From positions 1 to 60,689 of the forward strand of contig NZ_BBPQ01000047.1 in assembly GCF_000787855.1 (NCBI RefSeq): a stretch of 60,689 nucleotides of DNA, written 5' to 3'. The translations under genes were made by a program, and so were the position numbers. Positions 53,801-60,689 of this stretch are shown one piece after another. The stretch's first letter is position 1. Each line of letters starts with the position of its first letter. The stretch comes from Streptacidiphilus anmyonensis (lineage in GTDB: Bacteria; Actinomycetota; Actinomycetes; Streptomycetales; Streptomycetaceae). The notes below the pieces were generated by a model. That model worked only from the letters and a program-made list of their open reading frames with translations, did not search any database and had not been told where the DNA came from.

Positions 53801-56800
53801 GCTGCACCGGACGGCCGTCGATCTCCAGCAGGGCCGTGCGCAGAACCTCGTGACGCTCCGTCATGGCATTGAGCGCCGCCTGCCAGGCGTTCCGGTCCAA
53901 CCGGCCGCGCAGCCGCCAGGAGAACCAGAGCACGTACTCGTCGCCCTGGTCCGAGGTGCGGTCCAGGAACCACAGGCGCTCCTGCGCGAAGGAGAGCGGC
54001 AGCGGACCCGAGCGGTCCACCGGGACCACCTGCGCCCCCGCGGACTTGCGGGCGGCGGCGACCAGCGGGCCGAACTCGCGGATCCGCGGGTTCTCGAAGA
54101 GCGCGCGCAGCTCCACGTCGCGGCCCAGGCGCTCCGCGACGCGGGAGACGGCCATGGTCGCGAGCAGCGAGTGGCCGCCCAGCTCGAAGAAGCTGTCGTC
54201 GATGCCGATGCGCTCCACACCCAGCACGTCCGCCCAGACGGAGGCGATGAGCCGCTCGTCGTCGGTGCGCGGCGCGGCACAGCCGGCGCCGGAGGCGGAG
54301 CGGTCCGGGCGCAGGTCCGGCAGGGCGGCCCGGTCCAGCTTGCCGGAGACGGTGACCGGCAGCGCGTCCAGCACCAGGAAGTCCGCGGGCACCGCGTAGT
54401 GCGGCAGCCGCTCGGCGCACCAGGCGCGCAGCGCGGCGGGGTCGACGTCCTCGCCGACGACGTAGCCGCCGAGGCTCTGCCCGGTGGCCGCGTCCGGGCG
54501 GACGGCGGCGGCGGTCACGCCGGGGGCCGACCGCAGCACCGCCTCGACCTCGCCCAGCTCGATACGGAAGCCGCGGATCTTCACCTGGTCGTCGCGGCGG
54601 CCCAGGAACTCCAGCTCGCCCGAGGGAAGCCACTGCACCACGTCGCCGGTGCGGTAGAGACGGCCCCCGTCGGCCGAGAAGGGGTCCGGCACGAAGCGCT
54701 CGGCCGTCAGCGCCGGACGACCGAGGTAGCCGCGGGCCACCTCCGGTCCGCCGATCAGCAGCTCGCCGGGGACGCCGACCGGGACCGGCTCGTCGTGCGC
54801 GTCGACCACGTAGGCGCGCCGCCAACCGAGCGGTCGCCCGATCGGCACGCGGCCCTCCACCGGCCCGACGGCGTCGAACACGGCCGCGGTGACGGTGGTC
54901 TCGGTCGGGCCGTAGGCGTTGCAGACCCGCACCTGCGGCGCGGCCTCCTGCCAGGCGGCCAGCGCGCCGGAGGGGACCGCCTCGCCGCCCAGGATCAGCA
55001 GGCGCAGCGTCGCCAGCTGCGCGGCGGAGCGGCGGTCCAGACTGAACGCGAGCTCGGTCCAGAAGGTCGGCGGCAGGTTGACGACGGTGAGGCCGTGCCG
55101 GGCGACGGCCTCGGCGACCTGGGTGGGCAGCCACGGCTCGTCCGGGCGGATCACCACCTGCGCGCCGCAGCCGAGGGCGGGCAGCAGCTGGTCGAGGGAG
55201 GCGTCGAAGCAGAAGGAGGAGAAGGCGAGCACACGGTCCTCGGCGGTCACCCCGAACCGCTCACGGGCGGCGGCGACGTGCGCGGCCAGCGCGCGGTGCT
55301 CCACGCCGACGGCCTTGGGGCGGCCGGTGGAGCCGGAGGTGAAGATGACGTGGGCGAGCTCGGCCGGGTGCGGGGTGTGCCGCGGCGCATCGGCGTTCGG
55401 CACGACGGCCTCGACCCGGACCACAGGCAGCGGCGCGCCGCCTGCGACAGGCGCGCCCGGGGCGGGAACAGCGGTACCGGAGCCGTCGGCGGGCGTCGGC
55501 CCGCCGGCCGGGGCCGCGTCTGCCCCAGGTGCGTTGGCGGCGGGCGCGGGGCCCGCGTGCGGCGCGTCGGCCGGGTCCGGCACGGCCAACTCCTCGGCGA
55601 GGAACGCCGTCCTCTCGTCCGCGACCAGCGCCGCGAGGCCCGCCTCCCGGACCATGAAGGCGAGGCGCTGCCGCGGCAGGTCCGCGTCGAGCGGCACGTA
55701 CACGCCGCCCGCGCGCCAGACCGCCGCCATCGCCGCCACGGACCAGACGCCGCGCCGCACCAGCACGCCGACCGGTCCGCCCACGCCGACGCCCGCGTCC
55801 CGCAGGGCTTCGGCCAGGCCGCCGGTCAGGCCGTCCAGCTCGCCGTAGCCCACCCGGCGGTCGCCGCAGACCAGCGCGACGGCCTCGGCCGGACCGCCGA
55901 TCGCCACCGGCGCGGGCTCGCCGTCCGGCCGGTCCGCGGCGCGGCTCCACTCCTGCACGACGGTGTCGACGTCCACACCCTCGGACGCGCCCGGCAGCAG
56001 GCCGGTCCGCGCAGCCAGCTCGCGTACCGGGGTCTGCGGCTCGGCCAGCACCGCGCGCAGCAGCTCGACGTACGCGGCACCGAACCGCTCCATCGTCGCC
56101 GGGTCGAACAGCGCCGTCGCGTACTGGAGCCGGGCGGCGATGGCGCCGTCCGGGCAGAGGTTGAGGTCGAGGAAGACGTCGAGCGCCGTCCCGCCGAGCG
56201 GCGGCGGCACCAGCTCGACCTCCAGGCCGGGCAGGCTCAGCTCGTGGTGGGCGGTGTTCAGCAGGGTGAACGAGGCCTGCGCCAGAGGGTGCCGGGACAG
56301 GTCGCGCTCGCCGCCGACGGCCCGCACGACGGTGTCGAACGGCGCCTCGCAACGGGACAGGTCCTGCAGCACGCCGCCCCGCACCCGGTCCAGCAGCGCG
56401 CCGAACGCGGGCCCGCCGGAGAGGTCGGCCCGCAGCACCACGGTGTTGACGAACGGGCCGATCAGGTCGGCCACCTGGGCGCTGCCGCGGTCGGCGAGGG
56501 TGGAGCAGACGGCGATGTCGGTGCGGCCGGACCAGTGTCCCAGCAGCGCCTGGTAGACCGCGAGCAGCAGCATGTAGCGGGTCGCCCGGTGCTTGCGCGC
56601 CAGCACGTCCACCTCGGCGACGAGTTCGGCCGGGAGCCGGAACCGGACCACGTCGCCGGCGCCGTCCCAGAACCGGGGACGCGGCCGGTCCGTCGGCAGG
56701 GCGAGCGGCGCCAGCCCGTCGAGGCGCTCGCGCCAGTACCCGAGCAGCTTCTCCATCCGCGCGCCGTTGAGCCGCTCCGCCTGCGCGGCCGCCACGTCGG

Positions 56801-57320
56801 CGTACTGCAGGGCGGGCGCGGCCACGGCCTCGCCCTGGTACCCGGCCGCGAGCTCGCGCATCAGCACGTCCCAGGACCAGCCGTCGACCGCGATGTGATG
56901 GATCGTCACCAGCAGCACGTGGTCGTCGGCCGCGAGCCTGGCCAGGACGGCGCGCATCGGGTGCTCGGTCGCGAGGTCGAGCGGACGGGCCAGTTGCTCG
57001 GCGAAGAGGGAGGCGACGTCCGTCGCCTCGACCCGCTCCAGCGTCGAGCTGCCCGCCGGATCCACCGTCGGCACGGGCTCGCCGCCGACGGCGGTGAAGC
57101 GCGTCCGCAGGACCTCGTGGCGGTCGGCGATCCCGGTGAGCGCGCGCTCCAGCGCGTCGGCGTCGAGGGGACCGCGGAGCCGCAGGGCGAGCGGAAGCAG
57201 CGAGCCCGAGGCGTCCTTGGCGAGTTGGTCCAGGAACCAGAGCCGGCGCTGCGCGAAGGACGCGGTGCGTGGGCGATCGTCGTCGTGCGCGCCGTCGGCG
57301 ACGGCTGAGGTTGCGGTCAC
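50859..57320 (-). CDS. Two-module NRPS (C-A-T-C-A-T)
   Basis: 2153 residues from a GTG at 57320 preceded by TTGGAGG; upstream in-frame codons lie in a dispersed repeat. Order: C (~20-450, HHIAVDGWSW near 140), A (~470-1000, [11 protein letters not shown] near 658), T (GGHS near 1048), C (~1095-1540, HHVATDGWS near 1242), A (~1550-2040), T (GGHS near 2092), acidic C-terminal tail (SEDEIDLSLTWTD) that may dock to the next NRPS. Pocket codes read D-A-D-N-I-G-A-V-T-K (unassigned) and D-A-E-E-V-G-T-I-S-K, whose acidic residues hint at a basic amino acid. The first module has an N-terminal C domain, so it needs a donor from elsewhere, plausibly the free PCP at 59917-60171. An Ala/Pro/Gly-rich insert of about 50 residues precedes the ATP-binding loop of the first A domain. 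Confidence 0.93.
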   Translation of the reverse strand: MTATSAVADGAHDDDRPRTASFAQRRLWFLDQLAKDASGSLLPLALRLRGPLDADALERALTGIADRHEVLRTRFTAVGGEPVPTVDPAGSSTLERVEATDVASLFAEQLARPLDLATEHPMRAVLARLAADDHVLLVTIHHIAVDGWSWDVLMRELAAGYQGEAVAAPALQYADVAAAQAERLNGARMEKLLGYWRERLDGLAPLALPTDRPRPRFWDGAGDVVRFRLPAELVAEVDVLARKHRATRYMLLLAVYQALLGHWSGRTDIAVCSTLADRGSAQVADLIGPFVNTVVLRADLSGGPAFGALLDRVRGGVLQDLSRCEAPFDTVVRAVGGERDLSRHPLAQASFTLLNTAHHELSLPGLEVELVPPPLGGTALDVFLDLNLCPDGAIAARLQYATALFDPATMERFGAAYVELLRAVLAEPQTPVRELAARTGLLPGASEGVDVDTVVQEWSRAADRPDGEPAPVAIGGPAEAVALVCGDRRVGYGELDGLTGGLAEALRDAGVGVGGPVGVLVRRGVWSVAAMAAVWRAGGVYVPLDADLPRQRLAFMVREAGLAALVADERTAFLAEELAVPDPADAPHAGPAPAANAPGADAAPAGGPTPADGSGTAVPAPGAPVAGGAPLPVVRVEAVVPNADAPRHTPHPAELAHVIFTSGSTGRPKAVGVEHRALAAHVAAARERFGVTAEDRVLAFSSFCFDASLDQLLPALGCGAQVVIRPDEPWLPTQVAEAVARHGLTVVNLPPTFWTELAFSLDRRSAAQLATLRLLILGGEAVPSGALAAWQEAAPQVRVCNAYGPTETTVTAAVFDAVGPVEGRVPIGRPLGWRRAYVVDAHDEPVPVGVPGELLIGGPEVARGYLGRPALTAERFVPDPFSADGGRLYRTGDVVQWLPSGELEFLGRRDDQVKIRGFRIELGEVEAVLRSAPGVTAAAVRPDAATGQSLGGYVVGEDVDPAALRAWCAERLPHYAVPADFLVLDALPVTVSGKLDRAALPDLRPDRSASGAGCAAPRTDDERLIASVWADVLGVERIGIDDSFFELGGHSLLATMAVSRVAERLGRDVELRALFENPRIREFGPLVAAARKSAGAQVVPVDRSGPLPLSFAQERLWFLDRTSDQGDEYVLWFSWRLRGRLDRNAWQAALNAMTERHEVLRTALLEIDGRPVQQVCDAVPVPLEWFGAGHGVDEAERLEEIRRQAHALATRRFDLTRPPMLRAGVWQLDAEDQVAVVVFHHVATDGWSKDVFLSELTELYRAELVGRRAVLPPLPVQYGDYAVWQRDRAESGALDAQLDHWAEALRGVPVLELPTDRPRPAGWSGRGGAVELTLPTEMGARLEGFAREHGVTRFMVLLAVTQAVLARWTGQTDIAVGTPVTGRGRAELERLVGFFVNTVVLRSDLSDEPTFTALLEQVKGRVLDAFDHQEVPFERVVEQLRPERDLSRNPLFQVMVDVQESATGGPGIEGLTASGFTLPWRSAKFDLTAAFLLYPHRFALNVEFAADLFDPESALRFAAHVGRVLEAVLDDPDAVVERIELLTAEERAELVAAAGVEAAAAPPFAVAGEPDAVALVCEGERLTYAALDALTGGLAAAMVAAGVTAGTPVGVCLRRGTGSVAAMTAVWRAGGMYVPMDAQLPAERLRYMLAEAGVALVLADAATAPVLASALAGLDVPLLRVDEVRPDPDGPRHRNAPDDLAYTIFTSGSTGRPKAVGVEHQALAAHVASARELFRLTPEDRVLTFASLSFDASLEQILPALSVGARVVVRPDEVWSVEELAARVRDEGVTVMELTPSYWEEVVARLDTVRSDLASLRLLVTGGEVLPSGPLAAWFRHLPEVHVVNTYGPTETVISATAHEIDAPVAGRVPIGRPLGSRRAYVADAHGALVPVGIPGELLVGGPELARGYLGRTALTAERFLPDPFGAGGGRVYRTGDLVRRLPSGELEFVGRSDNQVKIRGFRVEPGEAEAVLRRHAGVHAAAVLVRELRGEPALVGYVAGSGLSADQLAAHCRAELPGYLVPSVFVLLDQLPLTVQGKLDTAALPEPEPPAPVEFTAPRTPTEIVIAQIWAEVLGVAKVGVHDDFFALGGHSLRAVSAASRLRTAFDCPVQVRDLFEHPTVELLAAEVERQLVELISAMSEDEIDLSLTWTD

Positions 57321-57418
57321 AGGGGGCCTCCAAGCGGTGTTTCCTGCAGATTGCCGCTCGGGCCGCCATGGCCAGTAGGGAAGAAGACGCAGCGCTGCGC
57401 GCAGCGCGCGCTCCCGCA

Positions 57419-57546
57419 CAGGGGCGCGAGGCTGTGCCCGACATGCGGCTCCGCCGCGTGGGCGCGAGCACCCCCGGGGCGGACGGCCTGTCGCAGCGGG
57501 ACCATCCGCATGCCGGTGGCTTGTCGCGCAGTTCCTCGCGCCCCTG
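57419..57546. repeat. MITE-like dispersed repeat, copy 2 (inverted)
   Basis: 128 bp in the 257-bp gap between the LanB-type gene and the NRPS. Ends are CAGGGGCGCGAGG (57419-57431) and CCTCGCGCCCCTG (57534-57546), again perfectly complementary although both differ from copy 1 at the same position. Internally GGTGGCTTGTCGCGC and GCGGCTCCGCCGCGTGGGCG are the reverse complement of copy 1. It lies in the likely promoter region of the NRPS gene. Confidence 0.85.
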
Positions 57547-57577
57547 AGGTGGTACAACACCGCGTCTGAGCTGACCT

Positions 57578-59884
57578 TTAGGCATCACCTCCGGCGACGT
57601 CTCGCTCGTCCACCGCGACGAACCGCAGCTCGCTGGTGTAGGTGTGGCCGGCCGCGTCCGTGAGCCACGTCTGCTCCGGGGTCGGCAGCATCTCGGTGAT
57701 GACCACCCGCCCGTCCGGGTCCTTGCGGGCCAGCCTGCGCATCGCCTTCGCCAGGACGGTGACGTAGACGGGGCTGTCGAAGTCCACGTAGAACGGGCGG
57801 GACTCGGTCGGGGAGACCACGAACACGAAGCGAGGCAGGCCCTGCTGCTCGCGCCAGCGCCGGGCGCGGACGAAGCGCCGGCGTTCGTCCTTCTCCTCCG
57901 GGAAGCCGAGCGACGCGGCGGGCAGGCGCCAGGTCTCGCGGGCGACGACCAGCCGGTCGACGGTGACGCGCGGGGTGTGCTCCGCCTCGGGCAGGATCTG
58001 GAACAGGTCCATCGCGAGCGTGGTGAGCACGTGCGCGAAGACGTCCACGGCCGGGAACTCCGCCCCGTCCGGCAGGACGACCCGCAGCGCGCCGTCGCGT
58101 TCCACCACCGCCACGTCAGCGCTGAGCAGCGTGCGCGGATCGGCGGGGTCGCCGGTCTGGTCGACCAAGGCGACCTGGTAGTCCTCGGGCCGCCGCAGCG
58201 CGTACTTGACCCGGGCGGAGAGCCGCGAGCGGTGCTCCTTGGGCAGCAGCGGCGCCAAGCGGGGGCCGGGATGGTCCCGCTCGGTCAGCGCGGCCAACTC
58301 CGCCGGGTCGGCGTGCTGGTGCACGAACAGCGAGGCGCCGAGCGTGTTGGAGGCCAGATGCAGCTCGCCGAGGACGAGTTGGAACTCGCCCCGCTCGATC
58401 GCGTCCACTCCCCGTGCCGCGATCATCACGTCGGGGCTCAGGTAGCGCGCGGCGGTCCAGCCCGGTCCGTCCGCGACGGCGAACCGCTCCGCCACCGCCG
58501 CCGCGACCTCCGCCAGCCCGCGCCGGACCCGGCGCACCCCCGGTTCGGGGTCGAGGATCGCCTGCCAGTGCGCCTGGAACTCCTGCTGGAGCCGCTGCGC
58601 GAGCCGGCGTGCGTCGCCGTGCAGGATCGGCATGCAGGCGAACCAGAACGAGGCCAGGTTCACGGGGCCCTGCGCGGCGAGTCTCGCGTGCACCCCCTTG
58701 GCCGCGTCCATCACCTCCGCCGCGAGACGGGAGGTGAGCCACCCGGCCGCGGTGAACAGCGGCTCCAGGGAGGCGGCGACCACCGCGCCGACCTCGGCGC
58801 CGATGCTCGCCGTCGCGGAGCGTCGGCAGTCGGAGTAGACCAGCGCCCGGCAGGGAGCCGTCCCGGCGGACTTCTCCCGCACCGCTGCGGTCTCGGTCAG
58901 CTCGACGAACTCCCGCTCCAGCAAGGACATCGCGGCGACGACCTGGTCCGCGCCCCGCGCGGAGCGCACCCGTTCGCGACCGCGCTCCAGCAACTCCAGC
59001 CCGTGCAGCCCGCGTTCGCGCACGCCGAAGTCACCGACGGTGTCCAGCCACGCACGCAGCCAGCGTTCCGGACGGGTGGCGGCCGGGACCTCCAGCCGCC
59101 ACACCGCCCAGCGGCGGCGCACGAGTTCGTCCAGCAGGGCCGCGACGTCAAGCTCCGGCAGCTCCTCGGCGATGCGGCGGGCGGTGCGGACGCCGTCGCA
59201 GCGGGCCAGCACGGCCGTCAGCTCGGCTCCCGCCTGCTGCGGCGGGCGGCCCGGCACGAGGACCTCCTCGCCGACCGCGCGGACGAACGGCACCCGCCTC
59301 GGCGCCGTCCACTCCCGCACGGCGGGATCGGCGGCGAGGTTCGCCGCGAGGGCGTCCACCGCCCAACCGGCGAAGTACAGTTCGGTCGCGGCGACCAGGC
59401 CCTCGCCCGGGTCGACGCGGACGCCCGCGCCCGCCTCGCCGTCGAACCGGCCCCAGCCGACGGGCCCGAAGAAGCCGATGGTGTCGTTCTTGACGCAGAA
59501 GCGCTGCCAGTAGTGGGCGACGAGCTCCTCACGCTGGCGCGGCATGCTGGTGCGGCCAGCGGCGGTCGGGGTCCAGTTCAGGAACGGCTTGATGCCGGAG
59601 TCGAGCACGGGCCGGTTCTGCCACGCCACGGCCTCGCGGAAGGCGGGGGTGCGGGCGATGTCCTGGAGCGCGTACGCGGTCGCGACGGCGGCCTCGTCGA
59701 AGCCCTCGGCGAAGGCGTCCCAGTCGGGTCCGGTCAGGGCGTCTCCGGGGCCGAACTTGTCGGCCGCCTCGGCCAGCCCGGCGGGGGCCAGGCGCAGCAC
59801 CCCGTCGGCCGGGAACCCCGGGCCGCGCAGCGCGAACTGCTCCCACAGCCGCCACCGGCCGCCGGGCAGACGGATCTCGGTCAC
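57578..59884 (-). CDS. LanB-type (Lant_dehydr_N) protein without elimination domain
   Basis: 768 residues from a GTG at 59884 with GGAGGAGACC upstream. The N-terminal half has KNDTIGFFGP near 132-145, typical of an actinobacterial branch of LanB-like proteins. The C-terminal region has GLPRFVFVVSP and PFYVDFDSP (~685-715), the hallmark end of the tRNA-dependent transferase domain of class I lanthipeptide dehydratases. Known relatives either glutamylate Ser/Thr using Glu-tRNA or, as PEARLs, add an amino acid from aminoacyl-tRNA to a peptide C-terminus. There is no SpaB_C elimination domain and no precursor peptide nearby. It lies between a free PCP and an NRPS, so a carrier-bound substrate is plausible (inference). 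Confidence 0.82.
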   Translation of the reverse strand: MTEIRLPGGRWRLWEQFALRGPGFPADGVLRLAPAGLAEAADKFGPGDALTGPDWDAFAEGFDEAAVATAYALQDIARTPAFREAVAWQNRPVLDSGIKPFLNWTPTAAGRTSMPRQREELVAHYWQRFCVKNDTIGFFGPVGWGRFDGEAGAGVRVDPGEGLVAATELYFAGWAVDALAANLAADPAVREWTAPRRVPFVRAVGEEVLVPGRPPQQAGAELTAVLARCDGVRTARRIAEELPELDVAALLDELVRRRWAVWRLEVPAATRPERWLRAWLDTVGDFGVRERGLHGLELLERGRERVRSARGADQVVAAMSLLEREFVELTETAAVREKSAGTAPCRALVYSDCRRSATASIGAEVGAVVAASLEPLFTAAGWLTSRLAAEVMDAAKGVHARLAAQGPVNLASFWFACMPILHGDARRLAQRLQQEFQAHWQAILDPEPGVRRVRRGLAEVAAAVAERFAVADGPGWTAARYLSPDVMIAARGVDAIERGEFQLVLGELHLASNTLGASLFVHQHADPAELAALTERDHPGPRLAPLLPKEHRSRLSARVKYALRRPEDYQVALVDQTGDPADPRTLLSADVAVVERDGALRVVLPDGAEFPAVDVFAHVLTTLAMDLFQILPEAEHTPRVTVDRLVVARETWRLPAASLGFPEEKDERRRFVRARRWREQQGLPRFVFVVSPTESRPFYVDFDSPVYVTVLAKAMRRLARKDPDGRVVITEMLPTPEQTWLTDAAGHTYTSELRFVAVDERDVAGGDA

Positions 59885-59916
59885 CTCAGGTCTCCTCCTC
59901 CCTTCCGCCGCCCGGA

Positions 59917-60171
59917 TCAGGCCTGGACGAGGTCTGCTTCGACGACCTCCGCGAGCTCCAGCGGGCTCGGGTAGGCGAAGACCAGCGCGACCGGGATCTC
60001 GGCGCCCAGCGCCTCCTGGAGCCTGCTGGTGATCTGGAAGGCGGTGAGCGAGTCCCCGCCGTTCTCGAAGAAGTCGCTGTCCTGGTCCAGGCCGGAGACG
60101 CCCAGGGCGTCCTGGTAGACCGAGACGACCAGGTCGATGGTGCTGGTGCCGGAGGTGGTGGTGACGGTCAT
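59917..60171 (-). CDS. Free-standing peptidyl carrier protein
   Basis: 84 residues. The phosphopantetheine Ser is in FFENGGDSLTAFQ near residue 41, with the flanking helices of NRPS T domains (DLVVSVYQDALGV, IPVALVFAYPSPLELAEVV). The ATG at 60171 overlaps the preceding stop (ATGA) and follows an AAGGAG-type site. 32 bp before the LanB-type gene. Likely the acceptor or donor carrier for an unusual first building block. Confidence 0.92.
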   Translation of the reverse strand: MTVTTTSGTSTIDLVVSVYQDALGVSGLDQDSDFFENGGDSLTAFQITSRLQEALGAEIPVALVFAYPSPLELAEVVEADLVQA

Positions 60172-60689
60172 GACTGCTGCTCCTTGGGAGAGTCGGAGGT
60201 GTGGGAGGAACGGGAGGAGTTCGAGGAACCGGAGGCCCCAGAGGAACTGGAGTCCCCGGCGGAACCGGAGGGGTTGAGGACGAGGGGGAGCCGGGTGGCG
60301 CGGGCCGTCGCCGCGCGCAGCGCCGCCGGCGTGTTGCCGCCGGAGACCACCGCCACGGCGGGCCCCGCGCCGCGGTGGCGCAGCGCGCCGGCCACGGCGA
60401 CCGCGCCGCTGGGCTCCGCCTCGACGCCGTGCCCGGCCAGCAGGGCGACCGCGGCCAGGATCTCCGCGTCGGTGACCTCGACCACGGCGTCGACGCGGTC
60501 GCGGACGATCGGGTAGGTCACCACGCCCGGCTGTTGGCCGCGCAGTCCGTCGGCGACGGTGTCGCTGGGCGGCAGCCGCAGCGGGCATCCGGCGGCGAGC
60601 GAGCGGGCGTAGCGGGGGGTTGCGGCGGGTTCCACGCCGACGACCCGCACCGGGCGGTGCCACGCCGCCAGGCAGACCCCGGCCAGCAG
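60168..60689 (-). CDS. PLP-dependent threonine/serine dehydratase-family enzyme (C-terminal part)
   Basis: Partial: the gene begins beyond the right edge, and about 173 codons are visible. VVGVEPAATPRYARSLAAG, DTVADGLRG, YPIVRDRVDAVVEVTDAEI, EPSGAVAVAG and VVSGGN follow the pattern of fold-type II PLP enzymes (threonine ammonia-lyase, serine racemase, SbnA-like). The last ~35 residues are a Ser-rich tail (GASGSSNSSRSSHTSD). It overlaps the PCP start (ATGA), so it is cotranslated, and probably makes or modifies the amino acid used by the PCP/LanB-type pair. Confidence 0.78.
   Translation of the reverse strand: MLAGVCLAAWHRPVRVVGVEPAATPRYARSLAAGCPLRLPPSDTVADGLRGQQPGVVTYPIVRDRVDAVVEVTDAEILAAVALLAGHGVEAEPSGAVAVAGALRHRGAGPAVAVVSGGNTPAALRAATARATRLPLVLNPSGSAGDSSSSGASGSSNSSRSSHTSDSPKEQQS

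Noticed and set aside
47841..57308. A 3155-codon open frame on the + strand
   Set aside because: It is antisense to the NRPS genes, where high third-position GC removes stops. It has no recognisable domain and a low-complexity Arg/Gly/Val/Gln composition.
57321..57560. Upstream start for the NRPS inside the repeat element
   Set aside because: The added residues are repeat-derived and the GTG at 57320 has a good ribosome site directly before the C domain.

Overview
The window is very GC-rich, with actinobacterial codon bias, many GTG starts and ATGA/GTGA gene overlaps. It looks like a streptomycete (Streptomyces, Kitasatospora or a close relative). It is mostly secondary metabolism: three biosynthetic neighbourhoods separated by a stretch of ordinary accessory genes. 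Everything below was read by eye; no database search was run.

Region 1 (1 to about 26.4 kb, mostly + strand) is a type II polyketide locus of angucycline type with deoxysugar genes. In order it carries: type II thioesterase, carotenoid-oxygenase-like protein, aldehyde dehydrogenase, alpha/beta hydrolase, acyl-CoA carboxylase beta subunit, PgaE/UrdE-like FAD oxygenase, TcmI/UrdF-like cyclase, ACP, ketoreductase, aromatase/cyclase, a fused FAD-oxygenase/SDR (UrdM/PgaM type) with a nested SDR start, an exporter and a glycosyltransferase. A five-gene set follows that suffices for a dTDP-D-olivose-type sugar. Accessory genes come next (FrnE-like, SnoaL-like, SCO6745-like, two hot-dog dehydratases, TetR, an HTH protein coupled to SoxR). 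The block ends with an FMN reductase whose promoter is a textbook SoxR target. The ketosynthase pair (KS-alpha/KS-beta), which normally sits between cyclase and ACP, is missing; only 44 bp separate the two genes.

Region 2 (26.4 to 32.5 kb) has no obvious link to the clusters: a secreted VWA protein with a partner membrane protein, a DUF1963-like protein, a secreted GH16 glycosidase and a dimethylargininase-like enzyme.

Region 3 (32.6 to 40.9 kb) is a compact RiPP-like locus: two LuxR-type regulators, a class II lanthipeptide synthetase (LanM), a 71-residue Gly-Gly-leader peptide gene, a terminator and a large LAL regulator. The LanM keeps its dehydratase residues but has lost every expected zinc ligand and the acid/base His of its LanC domain. 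The candidate precursor has ten Ser/Thr but one Cys. Together they suggest a dehydration-only modification system.

Region 4 (40.9 to 60.7 kb, all - strand, running off the right edge) is an NRPS cluster. In transcription order: PLP enzyme (partial), free-standing PCP, LanB-type (Lant_dehydr_N) protein without an elimination domain, a two-module NRPS, a second two-module NRPS with thioesterase, P450 and MFS exporter. A tRNA-dependent LanB-type enzyme beside a free carrier protein, with no ribosomal precursor in view, is the second unusual combination. Two inverted copies of a ~129-bp MITE-like repeat flank the NRPS/P450/MFS block.
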